Assembly: GCA_045657265.1 (NCBI GenBank)
Contig: JAZOSU010000026.1
Span: 1-38,417, forward strand
Length of the DNA stretch: 38,417 nt
From: RGIG9041 sp045657265
Lineage (GTDB): Bacteria; Bacillota; Clostridia; Oscillospirales; QAKW01
Reading direction: 5' to 3'
Part shown: in pieces, positions 21,711 to 30,171 of the stretch
Position numbering within the stretch: the stretch's first letter is position 1
How the letters are laid out: every line of letters begins with the position of its first letter
Position numbers and translations under genes: made by a program
The notes under the pieces: model-generated
Seen by the model: the letters and a program-made list of their open reading frames with translations, nothing else
What the model was told of the DNA's origin: nothing
Databases searched by the model: none

Positions 21711-22547
21711 ATGGCTATTAAAACATATAAACCTACCACTCCGGGCAGACGCCAGATGACAAACGTTGATTACAGCGCACTGTCAAAGGTAGCTCCCGAA
21801 AAATCATTGCTCACCCACGTTAAAAAACATTCAGGCCGTAACAGCTACGGTAGAATAACAGTTCGTCATCAGGGTGGCGGCAACAAGAGAAAATACAGAA
21901 TTATCGACTTCAAAAGAAATGGTAAGATCGGTGTTCCTGCTACTGTTGATTCAATCCAGTACGATCCTAACCGTTCAGCATTTATTGCTCTTATCGTTTA
22001 TGAAGACGGTGAAAAAGCATACATCGTAGCTCCTGAAGGTCTTGCAGTTGGTGATAAGATTGTTGCAGGTCCCGACGCTGATATCAAACCCGGTAACACA
22101 CTTCCGCTTGAAAATATCCCCGTTGGTACATTTATTAACAACATTGAACTTCACCCCGGCAAAGGCGCTCAGCTCGTACGTAGCGCAGGTAACTCTGCTC
22201 AGCTTATGGCTAAAGAGAACGGTTATGCACAGGTAAGACTTCCCTCAGGAGAAGTAAGACTTGTAAAACTTAACTGCATCGCTACAATCGGTGTTGTTTC
22301 AAACGGTGACCATTCAAACGTAACAATCGGTAAAGCCGGTAAAAAACGCCATATGGGTGTTCGTCCTACAGTTCGTGGTTCTGTAATGAACCCCTGTGAC
22401 CATCCTCACGGTGGTGGTGAAGGTAAATCACCTATCGGTCGTCCCGGCCCTGTTACTCCTTGGGGTAAACCCACTCTTGGTTACAAAACACGTTCTAAGA
22501 AAAACAGAACAAACAAATTCATTGTTAAACGTCGTAACGACGCATAA
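21711..22547 (+). CDS. rplB: Ribosomal protein L2
   Basis: 278 residues. Central protein of the large subunit needed for subunit joining and the peptidyl transferase centre. Seen: KTYKPTTPGRRQMT, HSGRNSYGRITVRHQGGG, the GKKRHMGVRPTVRGSVMNP stretch and DHPHGGGEG with the key histidine, and a basic KTRSKKNRTNKFIVKRR tail. Normal length. Ribosome binding site AGGAGTG before the ATG. Confidence 0.99.
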   Translation: MAIKTYKPTTPGRRQMTNVDYSALSKVAPEKSLLTHVKKHSGRNSYGRITVRHQGGGNKRKYRIIDFKRNGKIGVPATVDSIQYDPNRSAFIALIVYEDGEKAYIVAPEGLAVGDKIVAGPDADIKPGNTLPLENIPVGTFINNIELHPGKGAQLVRSAGNSAQLMAKENGYAQVRLPSGEVRLVKLNCIATIGVVSNGDHSNVTIGKAGKKRHMGVRPTVRGSVMNPCDHPHGGGEGKSPIGRPGPVTPWGKPTLGYKTRSKKNRTNKFIVKRRNDA

Positions 22548-22568
22548 GCCGGAAGGAGGATTTATTAA

Positions 22569-22841
22569 ATGGGTAGAAGCGTTAAAAAAGGACCATACGT
22601 TGATCCTAAGCTTTTAGCAAAAGTTAAAAAATTGAACGAAACCGGCGAAAAAGTAGTGCTTAAGAGCTGGTCTAGAGCATCAACAATATTCCCGGATTTT
22701 GTCGGACATACAGTAGCTATCCACGATGGCAGAAAACATGTACCGGTATATGTGACAGAAGATATGGTTGGTCACAAATTCGGTGAGTTCGCTCCCACAA
22801 GAACATTTAGAGGCCACGCAGGCTCTAAAACAACAAAGTAA
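22569..22841 (+). CDS. rpsS: Ribosomal protein S19
   Basis: 90 residues. Head protein of the small subunit that contacts S13 and helps bind the A-site tRNA. Seen: MGRSVKKGPYVD, SWSRASTIFPDFVGHTVAIHDG, HVPVYVTEDMVGHKFGEFAPTR and the basic end. GGAGG lies 9 nt before the ATG. Confidence 0.99.
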   Translation: MGRSVKKGPYVDPKLLAKVKKLNETGEKVVLKSWSRASTIFPDFVGHTVAIHDGRKHVPVYVTEDMVGHKFGEFAPTRTFRGHAGSKTTK

Positions 22842-22859
22842 GGCAAGGAGGAAATAAAA

Positions 22860-23198
22860 ATGCAAGCAAAAGCACATTTGAAATATCTTAGAATCTCTCC
22901 TCGCAAAGTCGGTATAGTTCTTGACCTTATAAGAAACAAGCCCGCAAATTACGCTATGGCTGTTCTTAAAAATACACCCAAAGCTGCATCAGAACCTGTA
23001 GCAAAGCTTCTTAAAAGCGCTATGGCAAATGCAGAAAACAACTATGGTATGAACAAAGATAACCTTATCGTTGCATCATGCTATGCTTGTCCGGGTCCGA
23101 TTCTTAAGAGAATTATGCCAAGAGCACAGGGAAGAGCTTTCAGAATTAACAAAAGAACTTCTCACGTTACAATCGTGTTAGAGGAGAAGGAGGCATAA
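22860..23198 (+). CDS. rplV: Ribosomal protein L22
   Basis: 112 residues. Its beta-hairpin lines the exit tunnel opposite L4 and binds several 23S rRNA domains. Seen: KYLRISPRKVGIVLDLIRNK, AVLKNTPKAASEPVAKLLKSA and the hairpin text PRAQGRAFRINKRTSHVTIVL. The macrolide-related hairpin looks unaltered. One base separates its stop from the rpsC ATG. Confidence 0.99.
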   Translation: MQAKAHLKYLRISPRKVGIVLDLIRNKPANYAMAVLKNTPKAASEPVAKLLKSAMANAENNYGMNKDNLIVASCYACPGPILKRIMPRAQGRAFRINKRTSHVTIVLEEKEA

Positions 23199-23199
23199 T

Positions 23200-23874
23200 A
23201 TGGGACAGAAAGTACATCCACACGGAATGAGAGTCGGCGTTATCAAAGGCTGGGATTCAAGATGGATCGCTAAAGACAGTCTTGTAGGCGACCTTATTTT
23301 GGAAGACTACAACATTCGTGAATTCCTTAAGAAAAAATATTATGACGCCGGAATTCCTAAAATTGAAATCGAACGCAGCGCAAACGGCGAAAGCATGAGA
23401 ATTCTTCTTTCATGCGCAAAACCCGGTCTTGTAATCGGTCGCGGCGGTGCAGAAATCGAAAAACTTAAAACTGAACTTGTAAAACTTACAGGTAAAAAAG
23501 TTGATATCAAGATAGTTGAAGTTAAAAACATCGATATGAACTCACAGCTCGTAGCTGAAAGCTGCGCGGCTCAGCTCGAAAAGAGAATTGCGTTCAGACG
23601 TGTTATGAAACAGGCTATCGGCAGAACAATGCGCACAGGCGCAAAGGGTATCAAAATCATGATATCCGGTAGACTTAACGGTGCAGAAATCGCAAGAAGT
23701 GAAACATACCACGAAGGTACAATTCCGCTTCAGACACTCAGAGCTGACATTGACTACGGTTTTACAGAGGCTAACACAACCTACGGTAAACTCGGCGTTA
23801 AAGTTTGGATCTACAAAGGTGAAATCCTTGCTGACGTTAAGAGAACACCTAAGAAAGAAGGAGGCGCGAAATAA
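23200..23874 (+). CDS. rpsC: Ribosomal protein S3
   Basis: 224 residues. Lines the mRNA entry pore, with S4 and S5, and gives the ribosome helicase activity. N-terminal MGQKVHPHGMRVGVI, a type II KH domain with the GLVIGRGGAEIEKLK motif (about 78-92), and the C-terminal domain with GRLNGAEIARSE and ADIDYGFTEANTTYGKLGVKVW (outline). The stop overlaps the rplP ATG by one base. Confidence 0.99.
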   Translation: MGQKVHPHGMRVGVIKGWDSRWIAKDSLVGDLILEDYNIREFLKKKYYDAGIPKIEIERSANGESMRILLSCAKPGLVIGRGGAEIEKLKTELVKLTGKKVDIKIVEVKNIDMNSQLVAESCAAQLEKRIAFRRVMKQAIGRTMRTGAKGIKIMISGRLNGAEIARSETYHEGTIPLQTLRADIDYGFTEANTTYGKLGVKVWIYKGEILADVKRTPKKEGGAK

Positions 23875-24311
23875 TGCTTATCCCTAAAAGAGTTAAACAT
23901 AGAAAAGTCCAAAGAGGACGTATGAAGGGCAAGGCTGCTCGCGGCAACACAATCGCTTACGGTGAATTCGGCCTCGTAGCAACAGAACCTTCATGGATTA
24001 CAAACAATCAGATCGAAGCTGCCCGTATCGCAATGACAAGATACCTCAAAAGAGGCGGCCGTGTATGGATAAAAATATTCCCCGACAAGCCCATTACACA
24101 GAAACCTGCTGAAACTCGAATGGGTTCAGGTAAAGGCTCAGTAGAGTACTGGGTAGCTGTAGTTAAGCCGGGCAGAGTTCTCTTTGAGATAGCAGACGTT
24201 ACCGAAGAGCAGGCAAGAGAAGCTATGCGCCTTGCAATGCACAAACTTCCTATCAAATGTAAGTTCGTGACAAAAGCTTCTATGGAAAAAACACAGGCGG
24301 GCGAAAACTAA
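23874..24311 (+). CDS. rplP: Ribosomal protein L16
   Basis: 145 residues. Contacts the A-site tRNA elbow and is needed for late large-subunit maturation. Seen: MLIPKRVKHRKVQRGRMKG, GEFGLVATEPSWITNNQIEAAR, the arginine-rich turn with VWIKIFPDKPITQKPAETRMGSGKGSVEYW (in outline) and the C-terminal AREAMRLAMHKLPIKCKFV. A gap of 44 nt follows before rpmC. Confidence 0.99.
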   Translation: MLIPKRVKHRKVQRGRMKGKAARGNTIAYGEFGLVATEPSWITNNQIEAARIAMTRYLKRGGRVWIKIFPDKPITQKPAETRMGSGKGSVEYWVAVVKPGRVLFEIADVTEEQAREAMRLAMHKLPIKCKFVTKASMEKTQAGEN

Positions 24312-24355
24312 GAACGGTTTAAATACCGAACTTTACGAAAGGATTGGTTAATATT

Positions 24356-24556
24356 ATGAAAGCAAGTTCACTCAGAGAATTGAGCGTAGCAGAGCTTACA
24401 AATAAGCTCGATGACCTCAAAAAAGAGCTTTTTAATCTTAAATTTCAACATTCTACAAACCAGCTTGAAAACCCGCAGCGTATAGTAGCAGTAAAGAAAG
24501 ACATTGCAAGAGTAAATACTATTCTTCGTCAGCTCGAGCTGCAGGAAAGCAAGTAA
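24356..24556 (+). CDS. rpmC: Ribosomal protein L29
   Basis: 66 residues, two long helices. Sits near the tunnel exit beside L23. Seen: LRELSVAELTNKLDDLKKELFNLKFQ and the second helix RIVAVKKDIARVNTILRQLE. Start chosen at ATG 24356, which gives the standard N-terminus; TTG at 24344 is in frame but would add four non-conserved residues. The ribosome binding site AAAGG is 13 nt away, a bit long. Confidence 0.97.
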   Translation: MKASSLRELSVAELTNKLDDLKKELFNLKFQHSTNQLENPQRIVAVKKDIARVNTILRQLELQESK

Positions 24557-24583
24557 TTTTCTTGGAGAAGGAGGAAAACACAA

Positions 24584-24838
24584 ATGGAAAGAACACTTAG
24601 AAAAGTTAAAGTAGGCGTAGTAGTTAGCGACAAAATGGACAAAACCGTTGTAGTTGCTATCCGCGACAACGTTAAACATCCTTTGTACAAGAAAGTTATC
24701 AAAAGAACATATAAACTCAAAGCACACGACGAGAAAAACGAGTGTGGTATCGGTGATACAGTTGAGGTTATGGAAACAAGACCGCTTTCAAAAGACAAAA
24801 GATGGAGACTTGTAAGAATAATCGAAAAAGCTAAATAA
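24584..24838 (+). CDS. rpsQ: Ribosomal protein S17
   Basis: 84 residues, OB-fold primary binder of 16S rRNA helices 7 and 11. Seen: RKVKVGVVVSDKMDKTVVVA, HPLYKKVIKRTYKLKAHDE, and IGDTVEVMETRPLSKDKRWRLV in outline. GGAGAAGGAGG precedes the ATG. Last gene of the S10 part; a 30-nt gap leads to rplN without visible promoter. Confidence 0.99.
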   Translation: MERTLRKVKVGVVVSDKMDKTVVVAIRDNVKHPLYKKVIKRTYKLKAHDEKNECGIGDTVEVMETRPLSKDKRWRLVRIIEKAK

Positions 24839-24868
24839 TTTACAAAATAATTCAAGGAGGACAAAATC

Positions 24869-25237
24869 GTGGTACAACAGCAGACATATCTTAAAGTTGC
24901 TGACAACACAGGTGCAAAAGAACTTATGTGCATTCGTGTGCTTGGCGGTACAAGAAGAAGATACGCAGGTATCGGCGATGTAATTGTTTGTTCTGTCAAA
25001 AAGGCAGCTCCCGGCGGCACAGTTAAAAAAGGTGAAGTCGTTAAGGCAGTTGTAGTTCGCACTGTTAAAGGCGTAAAAAGAGCAGACGGCTCATTCATCA
25101 GATTTGATGAAAACGCAGCAGTTATCATAAAAGAAGATAAAACTCCAAAAGGTACTCGTATCTTTGGACCGGTAGCAAGAGAGCTTCGTGATAAAGAGTA
25201 TACAAAAATCTTATCACTCGCTCCTGAAGTACTTTAA
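24869..25237 (+). CDS. rplN: Ribosomal protein L14
   Basis: 122 residues, GTG start behind AAGGAGG. Forms an intersubunit bridge and binds the silencing factor RsfS. Seen: VQQQTYLKVADNTGAKELMCI, RVLGGTRRRYAGIGDVIV, the strand with IRFDENAAVIIKEDKTPKGTRIFGPVAREL (in outline). First gene of the spc part. Complete. Confidence 0.99.
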   Translation: MVQQQTYLKVADNTGAKELMCIRVLGGTRRRYAGIGDVIVCSVKKAAPGGTVKKGEVVKAVVVRTVKGVKRADGSFIRFDENAAVIIKEDKTPKGTRIFGPVARELRDKEYTKILSLAPEVL

Positions 25238-25251
25238 GGAGGTAACCTGCA

Positions 25252-25575
25252 ATGAGTAAATTACACGTTAAAAAAGGTGATAACGTTCTTATTCTCTCAG
25301 GCAAAAGCCGTGGTAAACAGGGTAAGGTACTTGAAGTATCACCTAAAGAAGGTAAAGTAATAGTAGAAAAGGCAAACATGGTAGTTAAACATGTTAAACC
25401 CAGAAGACAGGGCGAAGCAGGCGGCAGAATAGAAGCTGAAGGCGCTATCTACGCTTGTAAAGTTCAGGTAATCTGCCCCAAGTGCAAAATGCCTACAAGA
25501 GTTGGTTATAAAGTACTTGAGGACGGCACTAAAGTCAGAGTATGTAAAAATGCTGACTGCGGTGAAACATTCTAA
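25252..25575 (+). CDS. rplX: Ribosomal protein L24
   Basis: 107 residues. Assembly initiator with an N-terminal KOW motif (VKKGDNVLILSGKSRGKQGKV) near the tunnel exit. The C-terminal third carries four cysteines: CPKC and, after about 25 residues, CKNADC. This is the zinc-ribbon-like tail found in many Firmicutes L24, here with two more residues between the last pair than usual. Confidence 0.98.
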   Translation: MSKLHVKKGDNVLILSGKSRGKQGKVLEVSPKEGKVIVEKANMVVKHVKPRRQGEAGGRIEAEGAIYACKVQVICPKCKMPTRVGYKVLEDGTKVRVCKNADCGETF

Positions 25576-25592
25576 GGGAGGAGTAAAGTAAT

Positions 25593-26132
25593 ATGTCAAG
25601 ACTTAAAGAATTATATACAAAAGAAATAGCTCCTGCTCTTATGACAAAATTCGGTTATAAAAGCGTAATGCAGATACCCAAACTTGATAAAGTAGTTATC
25701 AACGTAGGTTGCGGTGATGCAAAAGATAACAGCAAAGTAATCGGAAACATTTGTGAGGAGCTCGCTCTTATCACAGGTCAGAAAGCCGTTCCTTGTGCTG
25801 CCAGAAAATCAGTTGCTAACTTCAAAGTTCGTGAAGGTATGCCAATTGGTGTAAAGGTAACACTCAGAGGCGAAAAAATGTACGAGTTCGTGGACAGACT
25901 CTTTAACGTAGCTCTTCCCCGCGTACGTGACTTCCGTGGAATTAATCCTAACGCTTTCGACGGCCGTGGCAACTATGCACTCGGTATTAAAGAACAGCTT
26001 ATCTTCCCTGAAATCGAGTATGATAAGGTAGATAAGATCCGCGGTATGGATATCGTATTCGTAACAACCGCTAACACAGACGAACAGGCAAAAGAGATGC
26101 TCACACTTATGGGCGCTCCGTTCGCAAGATAA
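25593..26132 (+). CDS. rplE: Ribosomal protein L5
   Basis: 179 residues. Binds 5S rRNA with L18 and contacts the P-site tRNA. Seen: RLKELYTKEIAPALMTKFGY, VMQIPKLDKVVINVGCGDA, AARKSVANFKVREGMPIGVKVTLRG (outline), LPRVRDFRGINPNAFDGRGNY and the GMDIVFVTTANTDEQAKEML end. GGGAGGAG precedes the ATG. Confidence 0.99.
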   Translation: MSRLKELYTKEIAPALMTKFGYKSVMQIPKLDKVVINVGCGDAKDNSKVIGNICEELALITGQKAVPCAARKSVANFKVREGMPIGVKVTLRGEKMYEFVDRLFNVALPRVRDFRGINPNAFDGRGNYALGIKEQLIFPEIEYDKVDKIRGMDIVFVTTANTDEQAKEMLTLMGAPFAR

Positions 26133-26144
26133 GGAGGGAATTTT

Positions 26145-26330
26145 ATGGCTAAAAAGGCAATGATTTTAAAACAGCAGAAAACCCAGAAATTCTCTACAAG
26201 AGAGTATAACAGATGCAAGATCTGTGGTCGTCCCCATGCGTACCTCAGAAACTATGGCATCTGCAGAATATGCTTCAGAGAACTCGCTTATGAAGGCCAG
26301 ATTCCTGGCGTTAAGAAAGCAAGCTGGTAG
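26145..26330 (+). CDS. rpsN: Ribosomal protein S14, zinc-binding short form
   Basis: 61 residues, the type Z form common in Firmicutes. Zinc ligands are the two CxxC pairs in RCKICGRPHAYLRN and CRICFRELAY. Acts in the head of the small subunit. MAKKAM start behind AAGGAGG, 12 bp after rplE. No zinc-free duplicate is seen in this window. Confidence 0.99.
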   Translation: MAKKAMILKQQKTQKFSTREYNRCKICGRPHAYLRNYGICRICFRELAYEGQIPGVKKASW

Positions 26331-26342
26331 GAGGTAGAAACA

Positions 26343-26741
26343 ATGCAGATTACAGACCCTATCGCCGATTTGCTCACAAGAATAAGAAATGCTAATTCGG
26401 CAAAACACGAAACAGTTGAAATCCCTGCATCTAACACAAAAAAGGCTATCTGCCAGATTCTTTTAGATGAGGGCTACATCAAAGATATGAAGGTTGAAGA
26501 AAACAACCACCAGGGTAAAATTGTTATCACACTTAAATACGGTGAAAAGAAAACAAGAGTTATCCAGGGCCTTAAAAGAATTTCTAAACCCGGTCTTAGA
26601 ATTTACGCAAGCTGTGAACAGCTTCCACGCGTAATGAAAGGACTTGGTATAGCAATCGTATCAACCTCTAAAGGCGTAATGACAGACAAACAGGCAAGAA
26701 AAGCCGGCGTTGGCGGCGAAGTACTTGCGTTCGTTTGGTAA
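26343..26741 (+). CDS. rpsH: Ribosomal protein S8
   Basis: 132 residues. Binds helix 21 of 16S rRNA; in E. coli it also represses the spc operon. Seen: MQITDPIADLLTRIRNAN, ILLDEGYIKDMKVEE-like linker, LKRISKPGLRIYAS and the late GIAIVSTSKGVMTDKQARKAGVGGEVL (outline). The start follows AGGAGGT, partly inside the rpsN stop region. Confidence 0.99.
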   Translation: MQITDPIADLLTRIRNANSAKHETVEIPASNTKKAICQILLDEGYIKDMKVEENNHQGKIVITLKYGEKKTRVIQGLKRISKPGLRIYASCEQLPRVMKGLGIAIVSTSKGVMTDKQARKAGVGGEVLAFVW

Positions 26742-26752
26742 GGAGGTTTACA

Positions 26753-27298
26753 ATGTCAAGAATAGGTAGAAAACCCATTACAGTTCCTGCAGGCGTTGAA
26801 GTTAAACTTGACGATGCAAACGTTATAACTGTTAAAGGTGCTAAAGGCACACTTACAAAAGAACTTCACAAAGATATGAAAGTTACAGTGAACGGTGCAG
26901 AGATCATTGTTGAACGTCCCTCAGAAGACAAACTTCACAGATCACTTCACGGTCTCACAAGAACACTTATCTCTAACATGGTTGAAGGTGTAACAGTAGG
27001 CTTCAAAAAAGAACTCGCTATCAGTGGCGTTGGTTACAGAGCAGCTCTTAAAGGCAAAAGTCTTGAAATGAACCTTGGTTATTCACACCTTGTAACAGTG
27101 GACCCTGTAGATGGTATCACCATCGAAGTTCCCGGTCCTAACAGCGTTGTAATCAGCGGTCCAGACAAACAGGTTGTTGGTCAGTTCGCTGCTAACGTAA
27201 GAGAAAAAAGACCTCCCGAACCTTACAAGGGAGCAGGTATCAGATACGTTGATGAAGTCATCAAACGTAAAGAAGGCAAAGCCGGTAAATCTAAATAA
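26753..27298 (+). CDS. rplF: Ribosomal protein L6
   Basis: 181 residues, two related alpha/beta domains near the factor-binding site of the large subunit. Seen: MSRIGRKPITVPAGVEV, the GFKKELAISGVGYRAALKG domain joint, LGYSHLVTVDPVDGI and the conserved KRPPEPYKGAGIRYVDEVIKRKEGKAG end (outline). The ATG at 26753 behind AAGGAGG gives the canonical N-terminus. Confidence 0.99.
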   Translation: MSRIGRKPITVPAGVEVKLDDANVITVKGAKGTLTKELHKDMKVTVNGAEIIVERPSEDKLHRSLHGLTRTLISNMVEGVTVGFKKELAISGVGYRAALKGKSLEMNLGYSHLVTVDPVDGITIEVPGPNSVVISGPDKQVVGQFAANVREKRPPEPYKGAGIRYVDEVIKRKEGKAGKSK

Positions 27299-27316
27299 TA
27301 AAGGGAGGAAAAGATT

Positions 27317-27676
27317 ATGGTTAAGAAACCTGATAGCAAAACTGCAAGACTTAAAAGACATAAAAGAGTTCGTGCAAAAATTTCCGGAACTCCCGAATGC
27401 CCCCGTCTTTGTGTATTCCGTTCAGCAAAACACATCTATGCTCAGATCATCGATGATGTTAACGGTGTAACACTTGCAAGTGCATCAACACTTGAAAAAG
27501 ATTTTGGTATCTACGGCGGTAACAAAGAAGCTGCTGCAAAAGTAGGTAAAACAGTTGCTGAAAGAGCACTTGAAAAGAAAATTGAAACAGTAGTATTTGA
27601 CCGTGGCGGTTTCATCTACACAGGTAGAGTACAGGCACTCGCAGACGGCGCCCGTGAAGGCGGACTTAAATTCTAA
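27317..27676 (+). CDS. rplR: Ribosomal protein L18
   Basis: 119 residues. Binds 5S rRNA with L5. Basic N-terminal tail (KPDSKTARLKRHKRVRAKISG), then CPRLCVFRSAKHIYAQIIDD, the GNKEAAAKVGKTVAERALE helix and the FDRGGFIYTGRVQALADGAREGGL end (outline). Complete, GGGAGG before the ATG. Confidence 0.99.
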   Translation: MVKKPDSKTARLKRHKRVRAKISGTPECPRLCVFRSAKHIYAQIIDDVNGVTLASASTLEKDFGIYGGNKEAAAKVGKTVAERALEKKIETVVFDRGGFIYTGRVQALADGAREGGLKF

Positions 27677-27695
27677 GCTAAGGAGACGGAAAAAT

Positions 27696-28199
27696 ATGGC
27701 AACATTAATAGATCCGAGCACACTCGAGCTTACAGAACGTGTAGTTTCACTCAACCGTGTTTCAAAAACTGTTAAGGGTGGTAGAATTATGAAATTCTCA
27801 GCTCTTATCGTAGTTGGCGACGGCAATGGCTATGTCGGTGCAGGCATAGGCAAAGCTGCTGAGGTTCCTGAAGCTATTCGTAAAGGCATCGAGGATGCAA
27901 AGAAAAATTTAGTAAAGATTAATCTTAAAGATTCAACAATTCCCCACGATATCGTAGGTAAATATGATGCTTCTATGGTAATCATGAAACCTGCTGCACA
28001 GGGTACCGGTGTTATCGCCGGCGGCGCTGTTCGTGCGGTTGTTGAAATGGCTGGTATCAAAAATATCAGAACAAAAGCATTGCGTTCACGCAATAAGATC
28101 AACGTTGTTCGCGCAACTATCAACGGTCTTGCAGCTCTTGAAGATGCAGCAGCTGTTGCAGCTCGTCGCGGCAAAACAGTTGAAGAAATTTTGGGTTAA
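27696..28199 (+). CDS. rpsE: Ribosomal protein S5
   Basis: 167 residues. Works in decoding accuracy and the mRNA entry. N-terminal dsRBD-like domain with LNRVSKTVKGGRIMKFSALIVVGD (the KGG loop is the site of spectinomycin resistance changes and looks unaltered), then AAQGTGVIAGGAVRAVVEMAGI and the C-terminal NVVRATINGLAAL. The ATG at 27696 follows AAGGAGA. Confidence 0.99.
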   Translation: MATLIDPSTLELTERVVSLNRVSKTVKGGRIMKFSALIVVGDGNGYVGAGIGKAAEVPEAIRKGIEDAKKNLVKINLKDSTIPHDIVGKYDASMVIMKPAAQGTGVIAGGAVRAVVEMAGIKNIRTKALRSRNKINVVRATINGLAALEDAAAVAARRGKTVEEILG

Positions 28200-28213
28200 G
28201 GGAGGTTATTTTA

Positions 28214-28396
28214 ATGGCAAATATTAAAGTTACTCTCGTAAAGAGCTTTATCGGTAGAAAAGACGATCAGATCGCTACAGCTAAATCACTCGGTCTTCGT
28301 AAGATTGGTGACGTTGCTATTCAGCCCGATAACGCAGCAACCCAGGGCAAAATAACAAAAATTTCTCACCTTGTAAAGGTTGAAGAGACCAAATAA
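28214..28396 (+). CDS. rpmD: Ribosomal protein L30
   Basis: 60 residues. Small large-subunit protein of the bacterial short form: KVTLVKSFIGRKDDQIATAKSLGLRKIGD, then a C-terminal strand KISHLVKVEE (outline). Located between rpsE and rplO as in most Firmicutes. GGGAGG before the ATG. Confidence 0.98.
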   Translation: MANIKVTLVKSFIGRKDDQIATAKSLGLRKIGDVAIQPDNAATQGKITKISHLVKVEETK

Positions 28397-28410
28397 GGAG
28401 GTGCACCAAT

Positions 28411-28851
28411 ATGTATTTAAATGAACTTTCACCTGCTGAAGGCGCAAAAACTTCAGTAAAGAGAAAAGGCAGAGGCCCCGGTTCAGGAAACGGCAAAACA
28501 GCCGGCAAAGGTCATAAAGGCCAGAAAGCTCGTTCGGGCGGCGGTGTTAGACCTGGTTTTGAAGGCGGTCAGATGCCACTTCAGAGACGCTTACCTAAGC
28601 GTGGATTTAACAACATCTTTGCAAAAGAGTATGTTGTACTTAAAGTCAGCGACCTTAATAATTTCGATGCCAGAAAATTTGTTGACATCGATGCAGTAAT
28701 TGCAGCAGGCTATACAAACAAAAAACTTGACGGTCTTAAAATCATCGCTGGTGGTGAGCTTGAAAAGGCTATCAAAGTGCGTTGCACAAAAATTACTGCA
28801 GGTGCTAAAGCAAAAATCGAGGCAGCCGGAGGAAAGGTTGAGGTGATCTAA
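28411..28851 (+). CDS. rplO: Ribosomal protein L15
   Basis: 146 residues. Late assembly protein. The glycine- and lysine-rich N-terminal extension (KRKGRGPGSGNGKTAGKGHK, then GQKARSGGGVRPGFEGGQMPL) penetrates 23S rRNA; the globular C-terminal domain has IAGGELEKAIKVRCTKITAGA. AAGGAGG precedes the ATG. Its end directly meets the secY start. Confidence 0.99.
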   Translation: MYLNELSPAEGAKTSVKRKGRGPGSGNGKTAGKGHKGQKARSGGGVRPGFEGGQMPLQRRLPKRGFNNIFAKEYVVLKVSDLNNFDARKFVDIDAVIAAGYTNKKLDGLKIIAGGELEKAIKVRCTKITAGAKAKIEAAGGKVEVI

Positions 28852-28852
28852 G

Positions 28853-30154
28853 TTGTTTAACGTATTCAGAAACGCTTGGAAAATTGATGACCTCAGAAAA
28901 AAACTTCTTTTTACTGTATTCATCATTGTCCTGTACAGACTTGGCTCCGCAATCCCGGTTCCCTTTCTGGATGCAGAAGGCCTTAACGGTCTTTTCCAGC
29001 AGTATGCAGAAAGCAACAATATTTTCAGCTTCCTCAACATAATGGCAGGTGGTGCCCTTGAACAGGCTACCTTCTTTGCCCTCTCAATATCACCTTATAT
29101 CAATGCTTCAATTATTATGCAGCTCCTTATGGTAGCTATTCCTGCTTTGGAACGCATAATGAAAGAAGATGGCGAACGCGGTAGAAAATTAATGGAAAAA
29201 TGGACCAGATATCTTACTGTTGTTCTTTCATTAATTCTCGGCTTCGGTTACTATACAATCCTTGCAAGACAGGAAGGGTTCCAGATCGTACAGGAAGGCG
29301 TTGGCGCTTTCGGTGCTATCGTAATCACAGCTTGTTTTGCAGCAGGTTCTATGGTAGTTATGTGGCTCGGTGAGCTCGTAAACGAAAAAGGTGTGGGTAA
29401 CGGTATATCTGTTATCTTGTTCGCCGGTATTATAGCAAGAGGTCCAGCCCTCTTCGCTCAGGCAAGAGCTTTGATTCTCTCAATGTCTCTTGGCTGGCTT
29501 ATCGTTCTTCTCGTTGCAATAGGTGCTCTTGCATTAGTTGCTTTTGTTGTATTTATGACAAACGGCGAACGCAGAATACCTGTTCAATACGCTAAGAAAG
29601 TAGTTGGCAGAAAAATGTATGGCGGTCAGAGCACAAATATTCCTCTTAAGGTTAATATGACAGGTGTTCTCCCGATCATCTTTGCGCAGTCTTTCGTAGT
29701 ACTGCCCAGCACAATCGTTAGCTTCTTCCCGAATCTCGATAAAGGCTGGTTTGCAAGTGTTGTAAAAGCCCTTAACCCAGGCGGTTGGGTATACACACTC
29801 GTAATGTTCCTGCTCATTATATTCTTCAGCTATTTTTACACAGTTATTACCTTCAATCCTGTTGAGGTTGCTTCAAACCTCAAAAAGAATGGTGGCTTTA
29901 TTATGGGTATCCGTCCGGGTAAACCTACATCGGATTATATTACAAAGACACTTAACAGGGTTACTTTGATAGGCGCTCTTTTCTTGGGTGTAATTTCAGC
30001 TGCTCCAAACGTAGCTGCTATGATTAACTCTTCACTTACCGGTATCGCTATCGGTGGTACATCACTTCTTATTATAGTTGGTGTTGCTCTTGAAACAGTT
30101 AAGACCCTTGAAAGCCAGATGTTAATGCGTCACTATAAAGGTTTTCTGGAATAA
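28853..30154 (+). CDS. secY: Protein translocase subunit SecY
   Basis: 433 residues, ten membrane segments; the channel of the general secretion system together with SecE and SecG. TTG start, one base after the rplO stop, with GAGGTGAT upstream. Seen: LRKKLLFTVFIIVLYRLGSAIPVPF, the plug region with FFALSISPYINASIIMQLL, the cytosolic loop NGERRIPVQYAKKVVG, and the C5 loop VASNLKKNGGFIMGIRPGKPT (outline). The TTG start may set a lower translation rate than for the ribosomal proteins. Confidence 0.98.
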   Translation: MFNVFRNAWKIDDLRKKLLFTVFIIVLYRLGSAIPVPFLDAEGLNGLFQQYAESNNIFSFLNIMAGGALEQATFFALSISPYINASIIMQLLMVAIPALERIMKEDGERGRKLMEKWTRYLTVVLSLILGFGYYTILARQEGFQIVQEGVGAFGAIVITACFAAGSMVVMWLGELVNEKGVGNGISVILFAGIIARGPALFAQARALILSMSLGWLIVLLVAIGALALVAFVVFMTNGERRIPVQYAKKVVGRKMYGGQSTNIPLKVNMTGVLPIIFAQSFVVLPSTIVSFFPNLDKGWFASVVKALNPGGWVYTLVMFLLIIFFSYFYTVITFNPVEVASNLKKNGGFIMGIRPGKPTSDYITKTLNRVTLIGALFLGVISAAPNVAAMINSSLTGIAIGGTSLLIIVGVALETVKTLESQMLMRHYKGFLE

Positions 30155-30171
30155 TTTATAGGAGAATGACT

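Noticed and set aside
24529..25128. A 199-codon open frame on the minus strand across rpmC, rpsQ and rplN
   Set aside because: Fully antisense to three certain ribosomal protein genes; leucine- and serine-rich shadow.
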